Assembly (NCBI GenBank): GCA_017590115.1
Contig: JAGGNK010006559.1
Location: forward strand, 14,078,478-14,142,477
Origin: Montifringilla adamsi
Taxonomy: Eukaryota > Chordata > Aves > Passeriformes > Passeridae
Reading direction: 5' to 3'
Length of the DNA stretch: 64,000 bases
Shown here: piece after piece, positions 26,131-37,381 of the stretch
Numbering within the stretch: position 1 is the first letter of the stretch
How the letters are laid out: every line of letters starts with the position of its first letter
Notes under the pieces: model-generated
Seen by the model: the letters and a program-made list of their open reading frames with translations, nothing else
Told to the model about the DNA's origin: nothing
Databases searched by the model: none
Translations under genes and position numbers: made by a program

Positions 26131-26172
26131 GTCATGCCTCATGTGTCATGCCTCGTGTGTCATGTCTCATTT
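26131..26172. repeat. Three copies of a 14-bp tandem repeat
   Basis: The units are GTCATGCCTCATGT, GTCATGCCTCGTGT and GTCATGTCTCATTT, contiguous and diverging by one to four bases. They lie in GALR1 intron 1, about 530 bp before exon 2. Confidence 0.85.
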
Positions 26173-26702
26173 TAGTATAAATTATTCTTGAAAGCCTAAG
26201 CTTCTTTCAAAGATCAAATAGTGCCAACGTCTTGATTATACTAATCAAGCAATCTGAAGGAAGCAAATTATGCAGGTGACTCAGAAAAGCTCTGACTCAA
26301 AACATACACTTTTCTTATGTTACACACACTAAAGGTCATTCTAAACCAAGTCTTTGACTTTTTATGGAAAACGAGAGATTGCTAATTCTATGTACAAGAT
26401 AGATTTCCATCCATTTCCTTGTTAATTTGTGATATGTATTTGTTATATAATACATCTGAATATTTTAGTCAGAATTCAGTTGTGGTCTGCTTTGTTTTTG
26501 TTGGTTCACATGGACTCAAATATGTAATTATTTTGATTTTCCTACTGTGCACGTTTGAAATGTGTAAGCTGGTTCAGTGATATCTGCTAGTGAATCATGC
26601 AGTAGTGGAGAGCACAAGAGTACTCTAAGATACCCAGGTTTGAATTTTGTTTGAATAGAAATCAGGGAAATATGATAAAGAGATGCAAATTCATCTTTTC
26701 AG

Positions 26703-26768
26703 GTTCTTAATCATCTGCATAAGAAGTTGAAAAACATGTCAAAGAAGTCAGAAGCATCGAAGAAAAAG
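26703..26768 (+). CDS. GALR1: Galanin receptor 1, coding exon 2 (residues 235-256)
   Basis: This 66-base exon encodes 22 residues, VLNHLHKKLKN followed by MSKKSEASKKK, which form most of the lysine-rich third intracellular loop that contacts the G protein. It is bounded by a pyrimidine-rich acceptor (TCTTTTCAG, AG at 26701-26702) and a strong donor (AAG then GTATGT at 26769). Both flanking introns are phase 0, so the exon joins exon 1 and exon 3 without altering a codon. It is too short to be found as an ORF on its own. I recognised it because the mammalian GALR1 gene has the same three-exon structure and the same peptide at this place. The basic composition fits a receptor loop at the inner face of the membrane. 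Confidence 0.96.
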
Positions 26769-29700
26769 GTATGTTGCATTCACTACTAATACTCATTTGT
26801 GTGTATTTTAGTTTTATGGCTAAACTAATTTGGTACTTATTGCTAAAGATGTAACAGAGAGAAGAAATTAAAATTAAGTATTTAATGAAATGTTTAGTGT
26901 CTCTCTGAACTTAGCAGACCAGAATCTTTTCTGATCCAGGTTTTCCATCAGATTGCCATTACCTGAGATCCTCATATTTGGAACTTCAGAGCATCTGAAA
27001 TTTAGGCACAGGGAGACAACCTGTCTTTTGTGTTAAATTTTTTTTTCCTCACTGGCATTTTCCCCTGACTGGTAAATCATGAGAATTTTTTTTTTTTAAC
27101 TAGCTGATTTTGTGATGTCTTAATGAATAATTCCTAGGTTGTATGAGGGACCTTTAAAATGAAATTTATTGTGCTTCCCAATAGGAGTCTATTAGGAGAC
27201 TTCTCACGATTCTCCAATTCTTCTATTGATTTTCCATACAATGTTTTCTTCTCTCACATTCAAGACATATTATGTATTGGATACAAATAGAATCATGAAA
27301 GATCTTTAAAGAAGAATATAAGCTTTATGATTTAGAACAATATTTGAAAGGTGCATTTAAACAGAGAATTTGTCAGTTAATATAATGTGGGTGTGATTTT
27401 TGAGCAGATTTGACCACAGTGATCATTTGAGTAACTTCTCATTTTATGCATGTGGAGGAAAAACCCCTTGAGTTATAGCACTTCATTTGATCTGATCACT
27501 GTTTTCATATGGGCATGGAGAGTGCCTGCAATGTAAATGAGATATACATGGACTCAACAGGGAATAAATACTCTCTCATTTATGCATTCTCTATTCTATT
27601 AGGATATAGAAAAATATCCTACTCAACACATTTTGATTCCTAGAATTAAAAGCATTGCTGCTCTGACTCACTAAAATATTTAACATGTATAATTTTGCAT
27701 TTAATGTTGTCAAGGCCAAAGGTATAGCTTTCAAAGACTTTTGTACATTGCCATCTCTCATCTAAATTCTTCTCAAACTGGAAATATCTCTGCATTTCCT
27801 CTAACCACTAACTCTCAAAAATTGCAGATCAGACTAGGAATTAACTTTCGTAGCTTCAGGATAAAGCATTGCAGATATGATCAAGACTGCTTGAATGCAT
27901 CAGGGTTCAGTAGCCAGAGAGGAAAAGTAGGCAAAAAGCAGTCCAGATTTTTTTTTTTTGCCTTAGAAGATGAGTTTCTAAACCTAAGGCCTAACTCATG
28001 TTTTTCAAAATGACTTTGTCTTCATTAGCATGTTAGTGTTCCATCTGGTTACCATGTCTTTCTTCTTTTCCTTCTACTATCTTGTGAAGAATGCATTTCA
28101 GGTGTAATAATACATTTTTAGTTTTATTCAAACCTTTATGAACATTCTAGTAGCAGAATCTTAAAATGAATTTGCTGCCTGTGTGGAAAAAAAGATAATG
28201 AAAAATATTAATTTCCCTAAGTTCTATTTTTCATGCTTTTTGGTCACAAAGCATCAATATTAATGTCATATGTTTCAGGTGGGTTTTATGTGCTAATAAG
28301 AAACCCTAAGCAAGCTCCCAGTAGGTAAAAAAGAGCTGCTCTCTAGTGATACCTTGCTTGCAAGACAAAGTGGTGATTTTGGAAAAGTAAGCTCTGAAGT
28401 TAGGCTTAGGAGGAAAAATGGGATAAAGCAGATGTTGTGAGATTTCGTAATGCAAAATTGCTTCTTCTGCAGATATGAAACACCTTAAATGAAAGTTATA
28501 AGAGACACATTGCCACCTTCTGCTTTCAGGTGCATCAATAGCCTATTGAATGTCAGTGATTTTCCTGGTTGATTTTTTCAGAATTTTGAACAAACTGAAG
28601 TAAAATGCCTCTTTTGAAGTAATTGTGTGTGTGGTATCCTGAAAACTTGCTTTTACTTGGAATATTAATCCACTGAACACATCAATCAGAGAATAAACTG
28701 CTCTTAATTTTTGCAGTCTTGTTAGAACACAATCCTCTGATAAGACCTGAAAAAGTAAATATCTCTGTGGCTGTTTAAGTGGCAACTGATTTAAACTCCA
28801 TAGGGCCAAGTAGAGGAATGGCTTATGAAAACAGATGCTTGCTTTAGACTAAACATATTATATTAACTGCAGATTTAATGTTCTTTAGTTTCTATTGTGA
28901 GATTATACTGACCAACAACAGCATCTGTCATAAGTTATTTTGGCCTGTTGCCACAGAAATCAAAATTTTTTCCCGTAAGTTTTTCTAAGCTAACTCATGT
29001 TCTGATTACATAGGTCAATCTTAATTATTACTGAGCATTAATCAGTTCAAGAAGTACAGACCAAGTTCAATAAACTAGCAAAAAATCTACATATTTTTTA
29101 TGCTGCAATATTTATCACTCTGTGACCCGTGAGTTAGTTTTGGATGTGAAGAAGTTATCAGAAAAATTATGTTATAAAGTGTTAATGTAGAAATTATAAT
29201 GGCTCATGACGTAATATGCTTTGGAATTATTATTAGACTTTTATTTGGAGACTTACTTAGTTGAAAGAGGTATTTGGAAGAGTAATAGATATTAATTACT
29301 TAGGCCACTGCAAAGCACTAACTGCTGTTTCTGAAGTAGGTGAAAGCTAAATAAAATATTGACAGTCAAATTCCACTGTGCCCTGACAGAACACCCGCAG
29401 CACCTGAAGGGTCCCTACCAACTGATTCCGGAGCTTAGGATGGATCTGGTGAAACTGATGGTCCTCTCATAAATAGTAGAAGTGGAGTGTGGAAGCAGCA
29501 CTGAGGATATTTTATGTTTCGTTTTTTAATTTAGTGTTTGGTGGTGAACTTTAACTTCCAGATTGGTTTTGATAATGTGCAATCATCAGAAATTTCAAGC
29601 CCTTACTTTTTTATGTTATTGTATGACTCTGAGGAAATTCTGTGTTTAGAGGAGACACTTCCAAAAAGCTTTCTTTAGTAAGCACTTGAGCAAGCTCTAA

Positions 29701-30173
29701 GCTTTTCCACCAGCTGCCTTCATGCATAATAGATCTTGAAGATCTTGAATACATTCTTGAAATTTTAATCAGAAATTATTGGTGCATGGTCCTAAAATTC
29801 ATTACATCTGGATGAGGTTTCCCAAAGGCCCCTGTTGTTATTATTTTACAACAGGCTTAAGTGCACTTCAGAAAAGGCTAAGCTTTTGTGTAGGGAGTTA
29901 GGAACATCATTCTTCACTTTGAGGAAAGTTGTGCATTTGCTGTTTACTATGACATTTTCCAAGGCTGGGGTTTTCCTTGCTGTAACTCATTATGCAAAAT
30001 AAAGCCCATATAAGTAATGGGGTGAAATCAGTAGCAAATATTGCAGTGTATTCTTTCTCTGTATACTTTTTGTTGTGGGTGTTTTTTCCCTCCAAACAGA
30101 AGTTTTGAAGTAGGTTTAAAGCTGATTCTTTGAGTGCTCATCAGACATATGTGTTTTCCTTTCCTTGTCTCAG
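26769..30173 (+). other. GALR1: GALR1 intron 2 (3405 bp)
   Basis: The intron runs from GTATGT at 26769 to the CAG at 30171-30173. It is AT-rich, with no recognisable repeat and no coding signal beyond short chance ORFs. Confidence 0.9.
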
Positions 30174-30491
30174 ACAGCACAGACTGTGTTGGTGGTGGTA
30201 GTGGTTTTTGGCATCTCCTGGCTGCCTCATCATGTGATCCATCTCTGGGCTGAATTTGGAGTTTTCCCACTGACTCAAGCCTCCTTTCTCTTCAGGGTAA
30301 CTGCACACTGCCTGGCTTACAGCAATTCTTCTGTGAATCCAATCATATATGCATTTCTATCTGAAAATTTTAGGAAGGCCTACAAACAAGTCTTCAAATG
30401 CCAGATTGGTAATGAGTCACTTCTGAATGATGCTAAGGAAAATAAAAGTCGGATAGATACACCACCCTCTACCAATTGTACCCACGTGTGA
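30174..30491 (+). CDS. GALR1: Galanin receptor 1, coding exon 3 (residues 257-361 and stop)
   Basis: This exon encodes TM6 (about 258-281), the third extracellular loop, TM7 (about 293-317) and the cytoplasmic tail. The acceptor is a pyrimidine-rich tract ending in CAG at 30171-30173, and translation starts in phase 0 with TAQTVL. W272 and P274 form the TM6 toggle motif, and NPIIY at 311-315 is the TM7 NPxxY motif. Mutagenesis of human GALR1 (numbered 12 lower) implicated H264, H267, E271 and F282 in galanin binding; the matching residues here are H276, H279, E283 and F294, all conserved. C332 is a likely palmitoylation site. The tail ends in a Ser/Thr-rich DTPPSTNCTHV, which is also the human ending. 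The stop is TGA at 30489-30491. The full receptor is 361 residues. Confidence 0.97.
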   Translation, partial: TAQTVLVVVVVFGISWLPHHVIHLWAEFGVFPLTQASFLFRVTAHCLAYSNSSVNPIIYAFLSENFRKAYKQVFKCQIGNESLLNDAKENKSRIDTPPSTNCTHV

Positions 30492-30569
30492 ATGTTGAGA
30501 ACCCTTGTATGTTGGCTCTTCCTTTATGTAAACTAAACACCAAGGAAAAAAAAAAAAAAAAGCACAATG

Positions 30570-30599
30570 AGCTTTATCATGGTTTATCTTGATAAAGCT
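30570..30599 (+). other. Perfect inverted repeat (hairpin) in the GALR1 3' UTR
   Basis: AGCTTTATCA (30570-30579) is repeated as its exact reverse complement TGATAAAGCT (30590-30599), with a 10-base spacer. In RNA this would form a 10-bp stem with a 10-base loop, 79 bases after the stop codon. It may be a regulatory structure or simply chance in AT-rich DNA. Confidence 0.8.
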
Positions 30600-30701
30600 A
30601 ATTGGTATTTAATATACTGAAGTTGCATTTGTAACCAAAGTTTGTGAAACTCATGTGAAAGTAACCTGGGCTGATCCTTTGCATCATAGATACCTTTGTC
30701 A

Positions 30702-30707
30702 AATAAA
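30702..30707 (+). terminator. GALR1: Candidate proximal poly(A) signal AATAAA
   Basis: This is a canonical hexamer about 210 bases after the stop, followed by T-rich DNA. It is the first AATAAA after the coding region. Confidence 0.55.
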
Positions 30708-30878
30708 GCTCTTGGACTTTTACAGATATTTTAGAAAAAAAAATGCTGAGATGATATGTCTGTATTCTTACTCACTAAGCATACAAAGGTACAAGAGGAA
30801 GATGCTGATGTGGTCAGTAACTTTCTGACGTCTTACTCCATGAAAGTGAAAAATGGATACATTTCCTGTCCTACAGAT

Positions 30879-30884
30879 AATAAA
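30879..30884 (+). terminator. GALR1: Candidate distal poly(A) signal AATAAA
   Basis: This second canonical hexamer lies about 390 bases after the stop. It could give a longer 3' UTR. Usage cannot be decided from sequence. Confidence 0.35.
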
Positions 30885-31629
30885 TACTGAACTACTGGGA
30901 TTTCAAAGAGGAAAGCTTTTATTCTTGCTTTGGATTGTTTTAACAATGCCTTTTTTTCTTTTTAAAGTAAACCTGGGCACTGATTTGGAGTTGGAATAAG
31001 TTGTGTACACCTTGAGGCAATTGTTTTAGAGAGGAAATGCTATTTCTATCTGTTTAGCTGGTTTTAATATGTCTTACTGAGCAAGGATGGATTGGTTTTC
31101 CACTTCATTATGGCTGCCTTGCTGTATACACAGAACTTTTGTGTACACTATATAGGGTTTTTTTATGGCCTGTGTGTAATTGTACCAAAAATGAGGATTT
31201 GTGTCTAACTGAGGGAAGCTTTTCTTCATGTGCTGCATGTGCATGTATACGTGTGTTTTCTTAATTTCATAGGCTTTGAGATGGAGATACAGTTTTAAAC
31301 GTGCAATGTATACATAGGCTTTAAATTATTATGTTTCATAAAGAAGCTCTAGACGATGCTTAAAGTTAGCATTCCCTTAAAGAGCTTGATATCATGTAGT
31401 TTTAAACAGGAAATACAAAGAATGTTGCATTTAAATTAATGCAAAGTACATAAGGTAAATGGTACAATTCTGCAAATTCTTAGATAAAACTAGTAGTTTC
31501 CACAGTTTTATAACTTTATTTATAATGTCTTTAGGTGGTAAACCACTAAAGAAATCATGGAAAAGTACTCCTTTAAAAACATTCATTTAGCTGGAGTAAG
31601 ACATGATTTTACTTTTTTTATTAATGACC

Positions 31630-32455
31630 CATGGACTCATAGAGCAAATCAAATTAAAGGAACCTCTGGACATCCTCTCAAGGCAGGGATATGCTCAGAG
31701 TTGTATCACTTCCCTGACTAGGCAAAATCTGAACATTTCTAAGGATGGCAATTCAACAATATGTTTGGAGCAACCTGTGCCAATCACCCTCACTAAAATA
31801 TTTTTCCATATCCACAGGTGGGATTTCCCTTGATGTATCTTGTGACCATTGCTTTCTTCCTTTCACTGTGTACTGAAATCTCTTCTCTAACTGACTTATG
31901 TGTAATTTTAAGATGGCCATTGAATTTCCCCTCAGCCTTCCCTTCTGGAACCATGTGCTGCTCTCAGCCTCTCCGCAGGTCCCTGGCTGGGTCACTGGCA
32001 TTCCACTGCCCTTCCTCCAGCATATCCATCCCTCTCATGACCTGAGGTGTTCAAAACTGAGGAGGGTGTTCTCAGATGATTACTGAGCAGGGTAATTGTT
32101 CTCTTGATCCTTTGGCTGTTTCTTGCTAATACAGCCCAATATTATCATAATTTATGGCTGCAAGGGTACATTGTTGACTTATATTTAATTTCTGCTTTAC
32201 ATGCCCTCGAGTCCTTTTCTGCAGATTTGCATTGAGTCCCAGTACAAGTGTCAGGACTTGGCTTTTGGCTTTCTTGACCTTCATGCATTTGATAGCTGTT
32301 TCTTCCATGTTTCCAGCTTCCGAAGGGTCCTTTGAAGGGTATATCTGCTCTTCAGAATACCCACCACTCCCCCAGGTTCAGTATTGTGTGTAAAATTGCT
32401 GAGAGAGTCCTGAAACCTTCTCCTGGTCTTTAAAGACGCTGAGTGGTGTTGGTCA
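31630..32455 (-). mobile_element. CR1 LINE, 3' part (about 825 bp)
   Basis: This is the longest CR1 piece in the window. In order along the + strand it shows the antisense CR1 blocks GGAACCTCTGGACATCCTCT, CTAAGGATGGCAATTCAACA, AATATTTTTCCATATCCAC, TGCTAATACAGCCCAATATT, CAAGGGTACATTGTTGACTT, GTCCTTTTCTGCAG and CAGGACTTGGC. These span the 3' UTR and the end of the reverse-transcriptase ORF. It is 5'-truncated, as usual for LINEs, and diverged with many stops, so it is inactive. It sits about 1.1 kb after the GALR1 stop codon. Confidence 0.88.
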
Positions 32456-32527
32456 GATGCTCTTTCAGATTAATTTGTCTCCACAGACTTGCTTTAAGAA
32501 AAATAATATTTCAGAGTGGTGGAACGC

Positions 32528-32563
32528 CAAATATGGAAAGTTAGCTCAAATATGGAGAGTTAG
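32528..32563. repeat. 19-bp tandem duplication
   Basis: CAAATATGGAAAGTTAG at 32528 recurs as CAAATATGGAGAGTTAG at 32547. It lies just beyond the CR1 element at 31630-32455. Confidence 0.8.
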
Positions 32564-35500
32564 TAAAAATAGCTATGTTTATGTGTCAGTATGGTCTGCT
32601 TGGAATCAGTAAAATGATATCAAAGACATGCTATTGCACGCATGGTGTTTGTGTCCATTCTTTCATGTGAAGAGACTATTTGATGATATTTCTAGGAACA
32701 AAAAATATAAGCATATACAAATACATTTTTAAAAATGTCTCAGTTGGAAAAGAAGGGTTTATCTATGCAGGAAACCATTTCCTGGGCTGGGATTGAGGTT
32801 TGGAAACAGCCTAGAAAGAAGTTCCCTTGAGTTTTGAGATACTCACCTCCTAAACACTCAAATTATTAAAACATTATCAAACTTAAGCTGAATTTACAAC
32901 ATTTTAGGAAATTCCACGATTTTGAAAATTGTATTTTTAATTTTTAAATGTTTCTATTGTATGATATTGAATAAAAATTGGAACATAAACATATAATAGT
33001 ATAAAAAATTATAATAACAAGCTGAGTTTGTTGTTTTATCTGGAGAAGAATTTTTTTCCTTAATTGTACATAATTTTAAACCTCAGTGCTTGATAGTAAT
33101 GCAGCTACATCTGTCTGAAACTTTTAGGATGGGAGAGTGGGAGGGTAGGGACTTCTGTAACAACTAATTAGACAGGTCCCACCTTGTTCCTGGTGAATAT
33201 CAGTAAAACTTCCACCTGACTTTTCAGGCAAACCTTAAGAGGCAGCTGACACTCTAAGGCTCAGCTTCCTCCTGGAAGATGCCTTTGTTGGTCTGTGTCT
33301 CTAGTGTGACTTTGTCACACTCGGCTGTGACACAAAGGTTACGGATATAGCAGCAGTGATAATGTGTGCTGTGAACTGTGTCCAACCCTTGAGCAGCAAG
33401 GTGTCCTGCCACAGAAATGGCTGATTTGGGTAGAAAATCAGGGAATGGGTGCTAAGATCCCCTACAACTGAGTATTTGCTTCCAGGTTCTAGGAAGCTTG
33501 TTGGCAGGGACTGTGGTTTCTGGTGGAAAGAAAGGCAAAAGTTTCACATCAATGACTGGCTTAGTATGGTTTGTTATATCTTTTTCTAACCAGAAAGGTT
33601 GATTTCAGTGTACATGAAGTAAAAGCAAGAGGAAATAATCCCGTTGAATTCCATCCTGTTGTGTGAATTTGAAAATGTTATGCTGTACAAAACGAGTAAC
33701 AGGTTTACTCAGATTCCTCTCAAACTAAGGCACTGCAGCAGGTTTCTAACAAAGTTTGCATTTTATATATTACATTTTCTGATTTGCACCACTTTTGCCT
33801 TAAAAATATATAGAAATCTCATTAAAAGAGGTAAAGAAATTATTCCATTAGGGTTCTTAGTGCCATGTTTGCCCTGCCTGATTGTGAGTAGTGTGTTTGA
33901 GGTATAATACAAAAGATTACAGCAGTGCTCTTCTTTCTCCAATAAAAACTGAAATGCAATTCCAAGATATGTGTGGAGCCAGATGCACACTGTGCACAGC
34001 TATATATAAATCAGATTTAGGATCCATAGCCAAAAAAACCCCAATTAAATGGCACTTGGCCAACATACTGTTGAATATGTGCAAATATGCAGAAAAATGA
34101 AGGAACATGTGTAACTTTATGCTCGGCCACACTACTTCACAGGTAATTGTGTTGCCCACTTAACTAATTTTGAAGAGAGGAATCTTATTAGTTGTAAGTG
34201 AAGCTGACACATAATTGCTGCTTCTGAGTAATTAAGCTACAGTGTTCTGACACAAGTATGTACTAAATATATGTAGTAATATAATCATTCATAATTGCCT
34301 GAAATTCTTGTATCAAAAACTGTAGAATTTCTTCAAAATTTTTGTATGGCTATGGTTGATAACAAAATTTCATGCTGTAACAGATTACAAAGATATGTTC
34401 AAACTGGCTGAAAATATATGTGAAAAACATTATGACTGTATAAGGAGCAAACTTATATTTTATAGTTGACAATTTTTAAGTTATGGTCCTTTGAGCTTTG
34501 TATTGCCTTTTACTTTGTGTGCATGCATCTTTTCCTTCAAACCTTAACTTTATTATTTTCATAATTGATAAGATCTCCATTTTCAAAAAATTATGTCACT
34601 ATCTCCAAGAGATAAACATTAAGCTTTATATATTTAACGTTGCAATGAAATAAATTTTGCTTTAAATCCCACATTGTAGGGAAGGAGAGGGATCTCTTTA
34701 TAAAATAATTCTGTGAATACATTATTTTATTATGTTATCTTCATGGTTGCTTCACAGTGTGATGTGACACATTGAACCTAATGATATTTGTGGTATTTTG
34801 AGAAACGAAGACAGCAGAGAAAAGAACAGCTTGTATCTGACAGAGCTTGTGTTAGTGTTGTTTTCAGTACATGGGCAAATGTCAAAGACCAAAAAATTAA
34901 AAATTTGTGTTTGTTTCAATGTATAGTGCATGTAAAGTAGTGTGCATTTGTTGTGAGATCTATTGTACTTTGCATGAATTTTCAAGGGATAGTTCCAATA
35001 GGTCTGTACCATTTCTTCTTGGCTCTGTCATATGAGATGCAAGCTGCTTTCCTTTAAAAATGTTTACATAATAATTAAAAACAAGCAACATCTTCAGGAA
35101 AACTTCCAGAAAAAACAGTGTAAACATAAAACTGAATAGAGTATGATGGCTAGATGTCACTAGGTGTTGAAAATTTAACTGATATAACAATTACTCTGAT
35201 TTTCAAGTACTTACATGGAGGAGGCATGGTTCTCTGTTCAGGCTGGTAAGAAGTCTATTGAAATTTATGGAATATATTGATATTTCTTAATCAAGTGTAG
35301 TTTAAATCTCTGTAATTTATGTACAATTTAAGAGACAGACAAATAGAGCTAGATTCATATATTTGAATCTGAGAAAAAACTGTGAGTCCTTCAGCTGTGT
35401 GAAGTCCAAAACTCCTTTATGAAAGCCTGTGTGTGGCTCACTTTTGGAAGAAGAAAGCAGTCAAGTATGTGCATGTTTGTGTGTATACTTGCTTTAACAT

Positions 35501-36302
35501 TGATCAAAGGCTATTTCAATACAGTAAAAATATCTGGTTGAGCATGAAACCAAAATACAATCAGTTTTTATCTAATGAAAACCTTTTAAACCAAAAGTAA
35601 ATGCTACAACATGAATTTGAAATTATGTGCACTTTATCATTTTTACTGTGCAGTACTCAAGAACCCTTTGTGTATGACATCGTTCATCTTGGTGCATCTG
35701 GGTGCATACATTTACTGGATGAAGGCTGAGGTCTCATTTTATAGAATTATTTCCCTAATGGCAGTGTTCTCTTCTTGGAAAACTTTGTACAATTTCCTTT
35801 GCCGGGTCATTCCATTCCTCTGTAAACATCTAGCCACATCTAAAATTTGCTGAGAAAAATAAAACCTCTCCTCTAGTTATATATCATCTGAGGCACATAG
35901 ACATTTCTAGCAATACTTGTCAAGAATTTATCAACTTGTTGAAGTTTAATATTAAGAATTTGAAAGAAAATACAAAATTAATGCTAATGTATTGTAGTTG
36001 TGACACTTTCAGTAGAGGTGATGGTGTGACAGTTCCTTTACACTGAATTTCACAATTTAGCACAAGCAAACACATAGTTTTAAAAGAGTAAAATGAAAAG
36101 TTGTACATTAAGGAATTAAGAACATGAGGCAAACTTTAAGAATGTATTGTACTGGAAAATTATGAATCTGATATTGCCAGTAAACTAAACATGACCATCA
36201 AATCTGTGTAACTGAAATGACCTGCATAGCCCCTGGAATCCTGAATTCAGTGGATATTATCACTGGAGTTGAGCCATGGGAAGCCACTGCAAGGGAGGGG
36301 CT
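32564..36302. other. Gene-free intergenic DNA
   Basis: AT-rich sequence with no recognised exon or mobile element. Short ORFs have chance-like composition. Confidence 0.6.
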
Positions 36303-37381
36303 TTCACAAAGACATTTCCTAGAACTTCTTTAAAAAAAAATAGCCCAGCTAAACTCTATTAGCAGTTCAGCACACCCTCCTAACTAGATACAGTAGAGAA
36401 AACATAAGGAAAGGCTCATTGATCAAAGTAAGGAGAGGGAGAGATCACTCACCAGTTACTGTCATGGGCAAAATAGTTTCAACTTGGGGAAATTAGTTTA
36501 ATTCAGTACCAATCAAATCAAAATGGGATAATGAGAAATAACTCCAAATTTCAAAAATATCCTCTCCCCACCCTTCCCTTCTTCCTGGGCTCAACTTTAT
36601 TCCTATTTTCTTTACCTCTGCACCCTGACCAGCAGAGGGAATGGGGGCTGCAGTCAGTTCATCAGACTCTGTCTCTGCCATTCCTTCCTCCTCAGGGGGG
36701 AGGCTCCTCACACTCTTCCCTTATTCCAGTGTGGAGTCTCTCCCACCAGTGACAGTCCTCCATGAAACTCTCCAATAGGAATCCTTCCCATGGGCTGCAG
36801 TTCTTCACAAACTGCTCCAGTGTAAGTCACTCCCATGGGGTGCAGTCCCTCAGGAACAGGCTGCTCCATCATGGGTGTTCCCATGGGGTCACAAGTCCTG
36901 CCAGGAGCCTGCTCCAGTGTGGACTTCCTGTAGGCTTTCCATGGGCTCCCAGCCTCCTTCAGGCACCCACCTGCTGCAGCTTGAGGTTTTCCAGGGGCTG
37001 CAGCTCCACCATGGCTTTCCATGGGTTGCGGCAGCACAGCTGGCTCTCCACGGTCTGCACCACAGGCTGCAGGGGAATCTCTGCTCCAGCACCTGGAGCG
37101 CCTGCTCCCCCTTATTCTGCACTGACCTTGGTGTCTTCAGGGCTGTTTCTCTCACATATCCTCCCTTCCTTCTCCCACTGCAGTTTCCATACCCCATGCC
37201 CCCTTAGCGGTGCTGTGCCAGAGGCAATACCACTGGTGTGCTCGGCCTGGGCCAGCAGCGGGACCATGGAGCCATGGAGCTGGCTGGCACTGGCTCTGTC
37301 ACACAGCTTCTGGCACCTTCTCCCTGCAGCCCCCCCTGCAGCTGCCCTGCTACCAGAGCCAAGTGACGTAAACTCAGTGCA
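36303..37381 (-). mobile_element. Solo LTR-like avian endogenous retrovirus element (about 1.08 kb)
   Basis: This is an abrupt GC-richer block in AT-rich DNA. It resembles a long ERVL-type avian LTR oriented on the minus strand. Its high-coordinate half contains degenerate, roughly 50-90-bp repeated phrases built around CATGGGCTGCAG and CTGCTCCAGTGTGG. These repeats keep long chance ORFs open on both strands, including one of 238 codons at 36762-37478 (+), which is not a retroviral protein. The low-coordinate part, read on minus, has the TTTCTCATTA, GATTGGTACTGAATTAAA and GTAACTGGTGAGTGATCTCTC blocks I associate with its 3' end. A possible AGGGGCT-like duplication flanks it (36296-36302 and 37381-37388, imperfect). 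Family assignment is from memory. No internal retroviral genes are present. Confidence 0.7.

Larger units (their letters stand above)
20521..26702 (+). other. GALR1: GALR1 intron 1 (6182 bp)
   Basis: The intron runs from GTGGGG at 20521 to the AG at 26701-26702. It is AT-rich and non-coding. It contains a short antisense CR1 fragment near 22.44 kb, a GA/GGAA purine microsatellite at 24351-24420 and tandem duplications of 31 bp (25845) and 14 bp (26131). Its first 360 bases are less AT-rich than the rest. I see no further exon in it. Confidence 0.9.
30492..30707 (+). other. GALR1: GALR1 3' UTR to the first poly(A) signal
   Basis: The stop codon is followed by an AT-rich, non-coding stretch. 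It has an A-rich run near 30546-30561, the hairpin at 30570-30599 and a canonical AATAAA at 30702-30707. The 3' UTR probably ends just after this signal or after a later one. Confidence 0.65.

Noticed and set aside
25845..26172. Short tandem repeats considered as a CRISPR-like array
   Set aside because: The copies are contiguous with no unique spacers, and the setting is a vertebrate intron.
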